Counted from the first letter of the stretch, positions 1 to 8,721 are shown. The stretch: DNA of 64,000 nt from JACKBJ01 sp964549495 (GCA_964549495.1 CAZJWJ010000007.1:21668-85667), one strand, 5' to 3'. The notes: generated by a model from the sequence alone, not told the origin. A program made the numbers and translations.

Positions 1-1122
1 CTCCGTCTCCCGATGCTCGAGCACGTATCGATCTCGCACAGGCCCGCCGATGAGCGTGGGCAGGCGCCGGCCCTCGGGATCCAGCCGATGGATCTCGAAG
101 CGCTCGCCGGCCGAGGAGAAGGCCAGGTAGCCATCGCTGGAGATATCCAGCGCCCAGGGCCAGTCGGAGTCTGCATCGGGCAGGTGGCCGAGCGCCACCT
201 CGATGTTGCCGACCCGGTTCAGATCGCCATCGTACTCCAGCAGCCGGGCGGAGGGTTCGGAGCCGGCAGCACTGGGCCAGGCAAGGGCCCACAGCCGGCC
301 GTCGATGCCCCGGGCCGGCGCGATCATCGACATGCCGGGTAGGCTCAATTCGGCGAGCAGCTCGAGGGTCCGAGTATAGACCTCGATCGCCCCGCTATCC
401 GGGTTGGCCGCCGCCAGCTCATCCGCCCCGATCGCCGCGATCCGCAAGGCGCGGACCTCGGGAGTGGTCGCGATGTCGATGACCTGCCGGATATCAGGGA
501 AGCCAATGATCCGTGATCCCGACAAGGAGTAGGCGACTTCCCCATTCGAAGGACGGGTGGCCAAGTCGGTGTGCTCCGATTGGCCCGAGCCGATGCCAAG
601 GGTGATTTCATCGAAGGCAGGCGAGTAGGACCCCCATAGCATTCGCTTGATGCTCACGGGTCCTTCGCCGTAGCGTGGGCTGTCCGCGTCGATGCCGGCG
701 TAGGCCACCATCAGTTCTTGCTTCGAGGCCCGATAGCTCAAGGCCAACGGCGCGAATCCGTCGAACTCCTGATTCGTGCCGGCCACCGGCCCAGGCCTAC
801 GCGTGAAGCTGTCGACCCGTTCCCCGCCCGGAGCAAAGACCACGATGCGCTGGCTGGCACCATCGGCCACGTAGACATTGCCGCCGGGAAGCACCGCCAG
901 GTCCACGGGTTCGAAGGGCGTGCTCGGGCCGAGGGCGATGGTCTGGGCGTGCTCGAAAGCCAAGGACTCGGGCAGGTCGGACTGCGAGGGGTCGTGCCGG
1001 CGCGTGTCGTCAGTCCGCGCCGGGTGCAGTGGGGCCAGGAGGGCGAGGACGATGCCGGCCGCGATGATCGTCGCGCGCGCTGCTGTCGGATGGCGACCTT
1101 CCGATGTGGTTTGGGATGTCAT
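1..1122 (-). CDS. Secreted NHL/six-bladed propeller-like protein (3' end outside window)
   Basis: An open frame of 374 codons runs from an ATG at 1122 to the left edge without a stop, so the C-terminus is missing. The N-terminus (MTSQTTSEGRHPTAARATI) leads into a hydrophobic stretch (IIAAGIVLALLAPL), a signal peptide or anchor. The mature part has propeller-like repeats: VDLAVLPGGNVYVADGASQRI is typical of an NHL strand, followed by similar units such as ARGIDGRLWALAWPS and ALDISSDGYLAFSSAGE. NHL and SMP-30-like propellers usually bind ligands or partners outside the cell; no catalytic residues can be assigned. It lies on the same strand as the upstream methyltransferase gene, 183 bases away, with no sign of coupling. 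The frame is clean with coding-like codon use. Function is otherwise unknown. Confidence 0.75.
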   Translation of the reverse strand, partial: MTSQTTSEGRHPTAARATIIAAGIVLALLAPLHPARTDDTRRHDPSQSDLPESLAFEHAQTIALGPSTPFEPVDLAVLPGGNVYVADGASQRIVVFAPGGERVDSFTRRPGPVAGTNQEFDGFAPLALSYRASKQELMVAYAGIDADSPRYGEGPVSIKRMLWGSYSPAFDEITLGIGSGQSEHTDLATRPSNGEVAYSLSGSRIIGFPDIRQVIDIATTPEVRALRIAAIGADELAAANPDSGAIEVYTRTLELLAELSLPGMSMIAPARGIDGRLWALAWPSAAGSEPSARLLEYDGDLNRVGNIEVALGHLPDADSDWPWALDISSDGYLAFSSAGERFEIHRLDPEGRRLPTLIGGPVRDRYVLEHRETE

Positions 1123-1305
1123 GGGGGGTGATCCTCGAGCAGAACCTATTGCACTCGCCTCGGCCGATCGGGCTATCTGCCCGCTACCAAGACGCTACAA
1201 CACCCGAGCGCAGCTTCGATGGACAATCGCGGGCATGGCTCCATCCGACCGGCGTGTCTCCAACCGCTCGACTCGGCTCCAGCCGCCCAGGTGATCGCTT
1301 CAGGG

Positions 1306-2061
1306 TCAGTCCGAAAGCTTGCGCGCCACGTAGTAGCCGTAGCCGACGAAGTCCGAGAACTCCTCGTAGAGCGCGATCTCCTGGCGATCAGCCGCGACGA
1401 GGGCCCGGGCGGCCTCGGAATGATCGTGGCGATCGAGGAAGGCCTCGAAGCGCTGCTGCATGGGGCGGTAGTAGTTCTTCAGCCAGCAGGTCTCGGGGAG
1501 CGGGAAGTAGCCCAGGGGGGCGTAGCCATGGGCCTCGAGGAGGCGGATCTTCTCCGAGGCGGTGGCGACCTCGGGATAGGCCTGGTTCCAGAAGGACCCG
1601 ATCTTGGTGGGGCGCTGGGCGGTCAACCAGGTCAGCTCGGAGACTGCGAGCACGCCGCCGGGTTTCAGGAAGCGCCGCCAGGACCGGATCCCGGTCTCGA
1701 AGCCGATGTTGTAGATGGCGCCCTCGGACCAGATCGCGTCCAGCGAGGCGTCCTCGAATTGCAGATCGTCCATCGACTGGGCCAGGGTCCGGATGCGGCC
1801 GTCAAGCCCCGCCCGCTGCGCGCGCAGCTCCAGCTCGGTCAGGAAATCGGGCAGGAGATCGACCGCCGTGATGTTGGCGTCGAGCGCGCCGGCCAGGACC
1901 AGGCTGGCCGCGCCGGTGCCGCAGCCGATGTCGGCGATCCGGAGTGCCTTCTCGTGCCGCAGTCCAGAGAGATCGATGGCCAGCTGGGTTTGGTCGTCGC
2001 CTCCCGGGCCTTGGCGGGCGCCGTCGCGATGCAGGTCGATCAGCAGCGAAAGGTCGTCCAT
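1306..2061 (-). CDS. Class I SAM-dependent methyltransferase
   Basis: A 251-residue protein with the classic motif I of Rossmann-fold methyltransferases (IADIGCGTGAASLVLAG), an acidic residue ending strand 2 (ITAVDLLPDF), motif II/III (SLDAIWSEGAIYNIGF) and a post-motif loop (FLKPGGVLAVSELTW). The overall pattern resembles UbiE/Coq5-like small-molecule methyltransferases. The C-terminal half (GYAPLGYFPLPETCWLKNYYRPM) probably forms the substrate cap, but the substrate cannot be read from sequence. The ATG at 2067 sits directly against a GGAGG, whereas the ATG at 2061 is six bases downstream of it, so 2061 is preferred. It is divergent from the DUF11 gene at 2308. Fold and enzyme class are firm; specificity is unknown. 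Confidence 0.88.
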   Translation of the reverse strand: MDDLSLLIDLHRDGARQGPGGDDQTQLAIDLSGLRHEKALRIADIGCGTGAASLVLAGALDANITAVDLLPDFLTELELRAQRAGLDGRIRTLAQSMDDLQFEDASLDAIWSEGAIYNIGFETGIRSWRRFLKPGGVLAVSELTWLTAQRPTKIGSFWNQAYPEVATASEKIRLLEAHGYAPLGYFPLPETCWLKNYYRPMQQRFEAFLDRHDHSEAARALVAADRQEIALYEEFSDFVGYGYYVARKLSD

Positions 2062-2307
2062 CGACATCCTCCGTCATGGGGGCGGTTAGACAGGGTGAAG
2101 GGTAGAGCGGGCCGCTACGCTAGGGCAATCGGGCGCCTGCCTCGATCCGACGGGCCACGTGGCGGCTCGAGGGTCGCTCATGCGATGCGGCCGGCCGATC
2201 GAGACGATGGTGCCCGTGGATTGCATTCCCTGGCTTCGATCGGGACAATGTACGCGAAATGATCGGATCGTACGGACCGGTGGCGGTTGGAAGTGGAGGG
2301 GATGCCC

Positions 2308-3900
2308 GTGAACGAACGACGATGTTGGATCGGCCCGGTCCTCGGCGTGCTGGTGCTCGGGACCGTGAATTCGAGTGCTGATGTCCTCGGGCAGTTCGAG
2401 GCGCGGATCTTCCTGCCGATCGTCATCGACGCGCCGCTGGAGGGCGGACCGGCCGCGGGCACGCCGGTGTCGAGCGATACCGCGACGCCGAGCCAATCCA
2501 TGACGCCTGACCCCACCCCGACGCCCGCGCCGGGCGCGGCCGACCTCGAGGTGGTCACCTGGACGACCCACGCGGTGGTCGATGGGGAGGGGGCGCCCTT
2601 CCGCTTCCTGGTGGAGGCGGTCAACCTGGGTGGCGCGCCGGCCCTCGAGGTTCGGATCTCGGACTGGTTGCCGGCCGGCATGGCCGAGCCCAACATCCGC
2701 GCACCCGGCGACTGGCCCTGTGACTACGATCCGGTGGAACGTAGAGTCGACTGCCGCAAGGCGCGGATGGAGCCCGGCGAGCGGGTCTTCATCGGCCTCG
2801 AGGTCTTGGCGCCGCGGCTGCCGCCCTGTTCGCGCTTCGAGAACCGCGCCACCATCGCCGCCGACGCGCCGGGCGACCCGCGGCCGGCCAACGACCAGGA
2901 TGCCGTGGCGGTGGAGATCGGCTGCTCCGACCTCCAGCTCCTTGCCCGCGTGCCCGCGCCGCCCGAGGGACGTGCGCATTGGCGCCAAGGTGAGGTCGTC
3001 GATCTCGAGCTCGAATGGCACAACCTGGGATTGCACCCGGCCCGCGGGCTCCTGCTCATGGACAGCCTGCTGGATTCCTTGCAGCCGATCGACTTTCGCG
3101 TCGAGTCGGATGTGGATTGCCGGCTCGAAGCGCGCTCGGACGAGCGGGTGGGCTTTCGCTGCACGCGGGACCAGCTCGATCCCGGCGAGGTCGTCACGAC
3201 GGTGGTGCGCCTCGAGATCCGAGCACCGGCCTGCGGTGACCTCGGCCACGGCGCGGTGCTGGTCGCCACCGAGGGCCACATCGATCCGAACACCATCAAC
3301 AACGGTGCTTCCGCGGACATCGTCGTCGGCGACTGCCAAGCCATCCCGACGCCGACCTTGATGCCCACACCGACCGCCTGGGCCGATCTGGAGCTCCAGA
3401 AGTCTGTCGATCGATCGGTCGTCTCGCCTGGCGAGACGCTGCAGTACGAGCTGCGGATGACCAACCACGGGCCGCTCGACGTGGATGCGCTGAGCGTCCT
3501 CGACCTCTTGCCGGTCGATCTGGTCTACATCTCGGACACCTTGCGCTTCGGCGCCACGCTGCAATGCCGCCACGCCCGAGGCCAAGCGGGCCGCCATCCC
3601 TCGATCTACTGCGAGTTGGCCGAAGGCCATCGCTTCGAGGCCGACGAGCAGGCAGCGATCACCTACCAGGCCGCCGTCGCCACGCCCTTCCCGGGAACCG
3701 CACTCCCGCCCGAATTCGTCAACGAGGCCATCCTGACCTCCTCCACCCAGTACGATCCCCAGCTCTTGAACAACATCGCCGACGTGACGGTCCGGCTGCG
3801 GACCCCGGAGCCGGCCGGCATCGCGGAGCGGACTTCACGATCGGGCAGGGAGGCCCGTCCGAGTCGCGCCAGCGAGGGGCGACGACTCCTGGGCGACTGA
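2308..3900 (+). CDS. Secreted DUF11 repeat protein
   Basis: About 530 residues. An N-terminal hydrophobic segment (WIGPVLGVLVLGTV) acts as signal peptide, followed by the short RIFLPIVID motif and a Thr/Pro linker. Three DUF11-type (conserved repeat TIGR01451) beta-sandwich domains follow, starting near residues 78 (ADLEVV), 207 (SDLQLL) and 359 (ADLELQKSVDRSVVSPGE). DUF11 domains are stalk or surface modules of secreted bacterial proteins. The C-terminus is basic and lacks a sorting signal. A GGAGGGG at 2295-2301 lies six bases before a GTG at 2308 and directly against an ATG at 2302, so GTG 2308 is taken as start; a TTG at 2287 is also possible. A hairpin follows the stop at once. Confidence 0.8.
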   Translation: MNERRCWIGPVLGVLVLGTVNSSADVLGQFEARIFLPIVIDAPLEGGPAAGTPVSSDTATPSQSMTPDPTPTPAPGAADLEVVTWTTHAVVDGEGAPFRFLVEAVNLGGAPALEVRISDWLPAGMAEPNIRAPGDWPCDYDPVERRVDCRKARMEPGERVFIGLEVLAPRLPPCSRFENRATIAADAPGDPRPANDQDAVAVEIGCSDLQLLARVPAPPEGRAHWRQGEVVDLELEWHNLGLHPARGLLLMDSLLDSLQPIDFRVESDVDCRLEARSDERVGFRCTRDQLDPGEVVTTVVRLEIRAPACGDLGHGAVLVATEGHIDPNTINNGASADIVVGDCQAIPTPTLMPTPTAWADLELQKSVDRSVVSPGETLQYELRMTNHGPLDVDALSVLDLLPVDLVYISDTLRFGATLQCRHARGQAGRHPSIYCELAEGHRFEADEQAAITYQAAVATPFPGTALPPEFVNEAILTSSTQYDPQLLNNIADVTVRLRTPEPAGIAERTSRSGREARPSRASEGRRLLGD

Positions 3901-3905
3901 ATCTG

Positions 3906-4130
3906 GAGAACCGCGCGCCCATTCGGCCGATATGAGCGCGCGGAAAACCGCACAATGGGCGCGCGGTTCTCTCGAAAGTCGCGCGCCCATTCACCCAAGA
4001 CCGCTTGCGGTTTCGATCAAAGTCGCGCGCCCATTCGCCTCATCTCGCGCGCCCATATCGCCATGTTCCGCCCGCCCATTGCGCGAATTTCCAAGTGCCC
4101 ATCTTCCGATCTTCCGCGCGCTCATCCTTC
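3906..4130. repeat. Cluster of GC-rich 13-mers with an 18-bp inverted repeat
   Basis: The gene-free stretch after the DUF11 gene contains repeated copies of CGCGCGCCCATTC and decaying variants near 3912, 3980, 4024, 4045 and 4069, with weaker ones near 4095 and 4115. The first copy is part of a perfect 18-bp inverted repeat (3906-3923 against 3954-3971; arm starts GAGAACCGCGCGCCC), whose loop holds a second small hairpin GCGG-AAAA-CCGC (3940-3951). The hairpin lies 5 bases after the DUF11 stop and could end its transcript. The dispersed copies after it look like a degenerate repeat array of unknown function. Confidence 0.7.
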
Positions 4131-4170
4131 GGAGTCCATGCGATGTCCGCCGGAAATGGTCCGACCGGTT

Positions 4171-4331
4171 AGGGCTCGTCAAGCAATAAGAGGCGCAACC
4201 GAGGGCGGTGCTGCGCCGCCGTGTTGGTTCGCTGGGAGGAGGCAATAGCAGAGCTATTGCCGACGAGCAGCGGGCCGACACGGTGGATGCAGCGGCGTCC
4301 GAATTGTACCTCTTATTGCTTGACGAGCCCT
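4171..4331. repeat. 161-bp palindromic (MITE-like) element
   Basis: Bases 4171-4193 and 4309-4331 are a perfect 23-bp inverted repeat (outer part AGGGCTCGTCAAGCAATAAG). The two halves (4171-4249 and 4253-4331) stay co-linear over all 79 positions around a 3-base loop AGA at 4250-4252. Matching is perfect for the outer 23 bp and the inner 9 bp (GGCAATAGC/GCTATTGCC) and only partial between. The whole unit is therefore one long imperfect hairpin, like a non-autonomous transposable element. The right half supplies the last 25 codons of the YfhO-like gene. No clear target duplication was found, and no second copy was noticed in this window. Confidence 0.75.
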
Positions 4332-7058
4332 TGGCACCAGCAACCCGAGCAGGATCAGGGCCAGCGCGGAGATCGCGGTGCCCACCACGAAGCTGGTAGG
4401 AAGGTAGCGCAGCTCGATGACTTGCGCGTCCCGCACGATGGGGACTGCCTGGATTCCCCCGTTCGCGCGCAGCACCGGTGCCGATCGGCCATCGACCCGC
4501 GCACGCCAGCCGGGCGCCCAGGCCTCGGACAGCACCAGCCAGCCTCGATCCAGGTCAGGGGGCAGCGGGATCCGCCTGCGGTTCGGCCCCAGGTTCGCCA
4601 CGTCGAGCGGGTCGCCCACGGCCCACCCGTCGCCTGAGGCGAGGCCGGCCATGGGCTCTGCTGCAGGATTCTCGAGCGGCCAGTCCGCCTCTTGCACTGG
4701 CGACTCCACGATCACTACGCGCTCCGGATCGAAGCCCGGACCCACTACGCGATCGAGCGCTCGATCCTGGTTCTCGACCACGGCCGCCCTCGGCACCCAC
4801 CAAGCGCGGCCGAGCGGATCGGGGACGCGATGCACCTGGATGTTCGACGATCCGAAGGCATGCGGATAGCGTTCGGCCGTCGTGTGCACTCCCAGCGCCA
4901 GCTCACCGTCCGGGCCCACGCAGACCTCGGCAGGATTCACTTCGCCGGTCGGAAGGTCCGCGTAGGCGTAGAACTCGCGCCCGCTACTCTCGGCGATGGG
5001 CGCGAAGTATAGGATTGGCCGGGCGGATTCGGCCGGATCGAAGTCCCCGTAGGCCAAATGTTCCTCGGCGCCGGGAGCGGGCGTGAGGTGCAGCGCGACG
5101 CGCGCTCCGCCCGCCAGTTCCACATCGAGGGCGTTCATGCCATCGGCGCGAGCCACGAAGCTCCGGCCGACGACCTCTCCCGCGGAGAGGCTGCGCATCG
5201 CATGACAGCCTCCGCGCGGAATCGCCTCGCGCCAGGTCGGGTCCAGGATTCTCGGAGCCAGGATGTAATGTACGTCGAGCATGCGCAAGAGCAATGGGCT
5301 CGCGTCGCCGAGACTCACGGCGTTCTGGTTGCCGGCCAAGGAGGCATTGTCGGCCGGCTGGCTCATGCTGCGGACGAAGCGCGCGTAACTGCCGCGCAGG
5401 GAGGAGGTATAGCCCTCGATCTCATCCAGTCCGATCGAGGCCGTCACGGATGGGCCGAGCACCAGCGGGTCCGACTGGAAGACGGCGACCCGGAAGGCCG
5501 ATTCCTCGCGCTCGGAGACCAATCGCTCCAGCGGGCCCGATACGGGAAAGGCAAGATCTCGATCCGCGCTGGGCGTATATCCGAAGCCGAAGTGGATCAA
5601 GTCCGCGGCGACGATGGCGACCAACAGCCACGCTGCGGCCTGCCTGCGCGTCGAGATCATCATCACCGCCAGTACGGCCGTCGCGATCCACAGCAGGCCG
5701 AGTCGCGGCAGGAACTCGCTCGAGGGGGTCTCGATCGTGACCCACACGTAGACCATGCCTGCGGTCACCAAGGCGGAGAGGAGCGCCAACCAGACCATGG
5801 CCATGCGTCGCCGCGACGCTCCGATCTTCGCGATGCCGTCGATCATGACGGCCGCGCAGGGCGCGACCAACAGCGGCCACATGCTCAGCCAGCGTGCCAA
5901 GCTCGTCTTCGACAGACCCGGCAGCCAGGCCAGAAGCTGGGTTCCCGGCATGGCGAAGGCGACCCAGAGCACGAGGGCCACGAGGCAGGCCAGCAAGACG
6001 AGCGACCGATCCTTCCGGCGGAAGGGGACGAGTCCCAGTAGCAGCAAGGGCAGCACGCCGACATACAGCTGGGTCTCGTTGATGTTCTGCGCGCCGATGA
6101 ACTCCATCGGGCGGCCGAGGACCCAAGGATCGATGAAGGTCGGTAGATGCCACCAGGGCAAGCCCGTATCGCGTATGACCTCGGGCGCGAAGGAGCTGCG
6201 CGCCGAGTCGGCCAGGACTTCGAGCACCGGTAGCGTCTGAATGGCGCTGACGCCGATTCCGAGCAAGGCGATGGCGCCAGCCGCGATCGTAGCCGACCCT
6301 CGATCGACCTGCGGCTGCATGGCGAGGCGCCCGATTCCGTAGGCACACAGCAGAAGCGCGCCCAGCAGCGCGAACTGCACCTGTCCCCCCAGCAGCGCCA
6401 TCCCGACCGCGAGTCCTCCGATGGCGATCGCGCGACGGCGCTCGGCGCCCTGCCCGCGCAAGCTGCGTTCCCAGGCGGCCGCCACGCCTGGCAGCCACAG
6501 CAGGGTCGCCTGGATGAAAGGCCACGCCAACCAGACCTGCTGGTAGCCTGCCAAGACCCATACCGCGACGCCGAACAGGCGAGCCGGCCGCGACAACCCG
6601 AGCTCGTACAGCCACCAGGCCATGAGCAGCCCGGCCAGCCAGAGTTGCAGGAGGACTTGAAGGTCGAAGGCATCCAGGGGCGTAAGTGCCCAGGCCAGCG
6701 CCATCGTGATCGGGTTGAAGGGTGCCGATAGCGTGTCGCCGATGAGCGGATGTCCCGACAGGACGTGCGGATTCCAGAGCGGCAAATGCCCACCGCGGAG
6801 GGCTTCGGAGATCGCGATGCGGGTCGAGAACTGCATCGCCGGATCGCCGAGCACGTGGTTGCGCGAGGGCGGGTAGCTGCTGCGCCAGGGCTCGAAGCCC
6901 ACCAGGACATCGAAGGGCAAGACCGTTCGACCGGGCAGCAGTCCGGGGCCGGCCGCGATCAGGGCCAAGGCCAGACAGGCGATGATCTCGATGCCCCATG
7001 AAGACACGCGTGGTCGTTCGCGAACTTGTCGGGACCAGCCCCACATCGGATCGATCAC
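4254..7058 (-). CDS. YfhO-like polytopic membrane protein
   Basis: About 934 residues with roughly a dozen hydrophobic segments in the first 520 residues (such as GIEIIACLALALIAAGPGLL and LVLLACLVALVLWVAFAMPG), then a large extracytoplasmic domain and a final helix (FVVGTAISALALILLGLLV). The motif order, with LPLWNPHVLSGHPLIGD in the first loop, is typical of the YfhO family (GT-C-like membrane proteins tied to glycan or lipoteichoic acid modification in Firmicutes). The exact substrate is unknown. A GGGGGAG at 7070-7064 is correctly placed for GTG 7058; an in-frame ATG at 7082 would overlap the upstream gene. The last 25 residues (from RARQAIRGT) come from the palindromic element at 4171-4331, so the native C-terminus was probably altered just after the last helix. 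Confidence 0.82.
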   Translation of the reverse strand: MIDPMWGWSRQVRERPRVSSWGIEIIACLALALIAAGPGLLPGRTVLPFDVLVGFEPWRSSYPPSRNHVLGDPAMQFSTRIAISEALRGGHLPLWNPHVLSGHPLIGDTLSAPFNPITMALAWALTPLDAFDLQVLLQLWLAGLLMAWWLYELGLSRPARLFGVAVWVLAGYQQVWLAWPFIQATLLWLPGVAAAWERSLRGQGAERRRAIAIGGLAVGMALLGGQVQFALLGALLLCAYGIGRLAMQPQVDRGSATIAAGAIALLGIGVSAIQTLPVLEVLADSARSSFAPEVIRDTGLPWWHLPTFIDPWVLGRPMEFIGAQNINETQLYVGVLPLLLLGLVPFRRKDRSLVLLACLVALVLWVAFAMPGTQLLAWLPGLSKTSLARWLSMWPLLVAPCAAVMIDGIAKIGASRRRMAMVWLALLSALVTAGMVYVWVTIETPSSEFLPRLGLLWIATAVLAVMMISTRRQAAAWLLVAIVAADLIHFGFGYTPSADRDLAFPVSGPLERLVSEREESAFRVAVFQSDPLVLGPSVTASIGLDEIEGYTSSLRGSYARFVRSMSQPADNASLAGNQNAVSLGDASPLLLRMLDVHYILAPRILDPTWREAIPRGGCHAMRSLSAGEVVGRSFVARADGMNALDVELAGGARVALHLTPAPGAEEHLAYGDFDPAESARPILYFAPIAESSGREFYAYADLPTGEVNPAEVCVGPDGELALGVHTTAERYPHAFGSSNIQVHRVPDPLGRAWWVPRAAVVENQDRALDRVVGPGFDPERVVIVESPVQEADWPLENPAAEPMAGLASGDGWAVGDPLDVANLGPNRRRIPLPPDLDRGWLVLSEAWAPGWRARVDGRSAPVLRANGGIQAVPIVRDAQVIELRYLPTSFVVGTAISALALILLGLLVPRARQAIRGTIRTPLHPPCRPAARRQ

Positions 7059-7059
7059 G

Positions 7060-7443
7060 TCATCTCCCCCTGACGTGGACATCGAATGCCGGCTGCGTCA
7101 GTGACGGCGCGAAACCAGCGACAGGTAGATTCGGCCGGTGATCGGCCCAGCGTCGGGTTCCAGGTCTATAGTCAGGAGACCGCCCGGGCAGCAGCGCACT
7201 CTCCGCCAAGACCGCCGGCCGCTCGCCGGGCTCCAATGCCCGGACGCGGGCGCCGACGGCGGCGTAGATCACGTCGCTGCCGGCGACGAAGGCCGTGGTC
7301 GCGCCTCCCGTCTCGCCGATCAGCTCGGGCGCTAGTGGCCTCGCGGATTGGGCGCTGGCGACACGGCCGTCCGCGCCCCCCCCGATCGCGATCGCGCAGA
7401 GGAGCGCAAGCGTCTGGAACCAGCGGGTCCGCCGCGTGAACAT
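7060..7443 (-). CDS. Small secreted protein, probable remnant of a propeller protein
   Basis: A 127-residue frame with a clear signal peptide (WFQTLALLCAIAIGGGADG, then ASAQ). The next part (ELIGETGGATTAFVAGSDV) resembles the start of the propeller paralogues at 32959-36775, which begin with a similar strand after a secretion signal. After about residue 85 the frame loses similarity. A shifted frame through the same bases reads GLLTIDLEPDAGPITGRIYL and then SLVSRRH before a stop, resembling the I-Y-L-P tails common here. This suggests an indel or internal deletion in a once longer gene. Its stop is one base before the GTG of the YfhO-like gene, so the two are probably co-transcribed. Treat as either a short secreted protein or a decaying fragment. 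Confidence 0.45.
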   Translation of the reverse strand: MFTRRTRWFQTLALLCAIAIGGGADGRVASAQSARPLAPELIGETGGATTAFVAGSDVIYAAVGARVRALEPGERPAVLAESALLPGRSPDYRPGTRRWADHRPNLPVAGFAPSLTQPAFDVHVRGR

Positions 7444-7629
7444 CGCGCCTTCCCTCTCCGAGTCCTTCCGAATTCTTGGACTATGGCGCGCCGCCGGCAG
7501 GTCCGTGGCCTTCTGAACCAGCCGGTAGCGGGCGTCCGGTGAACGACGAGCGAGCGGCGCGGGCGGTTACATCGGACTTCTACCATGTCGGGAACAACAG
7601 TGATCGCCACATTCCAACTGTGACAAGCG

Positions 7630-7658
7630 TTGTGCGTCACTACCCACGGTGATATAAT
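7630..7658 (+). promoter_or_regulatory. Sigma-70-type promoter of the toxin-antitoxin operon
   Basis: TTGTGC (7630-7635) and a perfect TATAAT (7653-7658) are separated by 17 bases. The toxin start at 7695 lies about 30 bases beyond the expected start site. This is the clearest consensus promoter in the window. Confidence 0.7.
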
Positions 7659-7679
7659 CCTAGCAAGTCCTATCAGGAT
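7657..7679. promoter_or_regulatory. Possible toxin-antitoxin operator
   Basis: The bases overlapping the -10 and start site contain TCCT-ATC-AGGA (7668-7678) nested in a wider ATCCT (7657-7661) / AGGAT (7675-7679) pair. Antitoxins with ribbon-helix-helix domains usually bind such palindromes to repress their own operon; binding here is inferred from position only. Confidence 0.4.
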
Positions 7680-7694
7680 CGTATGGGAGCGCAT

Positions 7695-8246
7695 ATGGTG
7701 GTCGTGGCAGACGCATCGCCTCTCATCTACATCGCACGCTTGGACATCTTCGAACTCGTCATCGGAGAATTCGAACGGATCGAGGTTCCGAATGCCGTAC
7801 ACCGTGAAGCGGTGATCGCGGGTCTTGCTCATGGGTACGACGACGCGAAGCGGATTGAGGCGGCCATGGAATCTGAAGGATTGGCTATGATCGATCTCGA
7901 CGTGGCTACGACCGACTTCGCCACAGATCTGGCGGCTATGCCGCAACTCGGGATGGGTGAAAGTGAAACGATCGCTCGCGCGAGACAGCGGGGCTTCACC
8001 GCGCTGCTCGAAGATCGCAGGGCCCGGCGGGTTGCCAGAGAACTTCGTGTCGAGACGATCGGCTGTCTCGATGTACTCTATCGGTCCTTGCTTCTCGGGC
8101 GCCTGGATCATCAAGAGATGACTCGCCTCGTGCACGGCTATGCCCGGTTGACCCATATGGATGCGGCAACCCTGATCGCGCACGAATCACAAATCGAGCA
8201 GATCCATTCGAGCGTAGGTCCACGGCGGAAGGGTGGAAAGGAGTAA
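7695..8246 (+). CDS. DUF3368-type PIN-domain toxin
   Basis: A 183-residue PIN-like protein. Acidic residues typical of the PIN metal site are present: D in VVADASPLIYIARLD, E in VPNAVHREAV, E in GMGESETIARA and D in ALLEDRRARR. The pattern and length fit the DUF3368 branch of predicted RNases, which are toxins of type II systems. GGGAG at 7685-7689 is five bases before ATG 7695, which is preferred over ATG 7683. The antitoxin gene follows after 5 bases. Toxin-first order is common for the DUF3368/UPF0175 pairing but opposite to classical vapBC. The probable target is RNA, by family knowledge only. Confidence 0.85.
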   Translation: MVVVADASPLIYIARLDIFELVIGEFERIEVPNAVHREAVIAGLAHGYDDAKRIEAAMESEGLAMIDLDVATTDFATDLAAMPQLGMGESETIARARQRGFTALLEDRRARRVARELRVETIGCLDVLYRSLLLGRLDHQEMTRLVHGYARLTHMDAATLIAHESQIEQIHSSVGPRRKGGKE

Positions 8247-8251
8247 CGACG

Positions 8252-8572
8252 ATGGCGGATACCGTTCAAATCAACCTGAGGGTAGACAGCGAGCTGGCCA
8301 CAGCACTCGAAACGATTGCTCGCGAGGAGTCTTTGCGAAAGACCGATGTGGCACGGAAGTACCTGATCGATGGAGTTCGGGCTTGGAAGCTCGACCGCGC
8401 GATCGGGCGATTCGCAGAGCAACGCATCAGCCTGGCCCGAGCCGCGGAGGAAGCCGGCCTCTCGCTCTACGAGATGATGGACGAGCTGCGGCTGCGCAAC
8501 ATCGCGCTCGACCAGACCAGCCCGGAGGACGCGCGGGCTGACCTCGAGCGTCTACTCGAGCGCATCGGGTAG
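8252..8572 (+). CDS. UPF0175-like antitoxin with ribbon-helix-helix N-terminus
   Basis: A 106-residue protein. The N-terminus (VQINLRVDSELATALETIA) looks like a ribbon-helix-helix DNA-binding strand and helix. The second half (RISLARAAEEAGLSLYEMMD) has the helical pattern of UPF0175 antitoxins, which lies next to DUF3368 toxins in many genomes. GGAG eight bases before the ATG gives a good ribosome site. It should neutralise the upstream PIN toxin and repress the shared promoter. The C-terminus (EDARADLERLLERIG) is charged and probably wraps the toxin. Confidence 0.82.
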   Translation: MADTVQINLRVDSELATALETIAREESLRKTDVARKYLIDGVRAWKLDRAIGRFAEQRISLARAAEEAGLSLYEMMDELRLRNIALDQTSPEDARADLERLLERIG

Positions 8573-8624
8573 CGAAGGCCGAAGCCCCGGGACTCCTCCA
8601 AGAACAAGCTCCCCGAAATCAGCG

Positions 8625-8693
8625 CGGGCGGGAGCGCTGTCGCGCCCCCGCCCGGCCGGAGCTGTGCCGAAGCCGCTGCCACGACGGCTTCGG
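8625..8693. terminator. Two adjacent hairpins between convergent genes
   Basis: Hairpin 1: CGGGCGGG-A-GCGC (8625-8637) pairs with GCGC-C-CCCGCCCG (8642-8654) around TGTC, with one mismatch. Hairpin 2: CCGAAGCCG (8667-8675) pairs perfectly with CGGCTTCGG (8685-8693). They lie between the toxin-antitoxin operon (plus) and the giant gene (minus). No U-tract follows, so termination in either direction is likely but not proven. Confidence 0.5.
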
Positions 8694-8721
8694 GTGCAGC
8701 CGGTGGTGGCCGGCTGGCATG

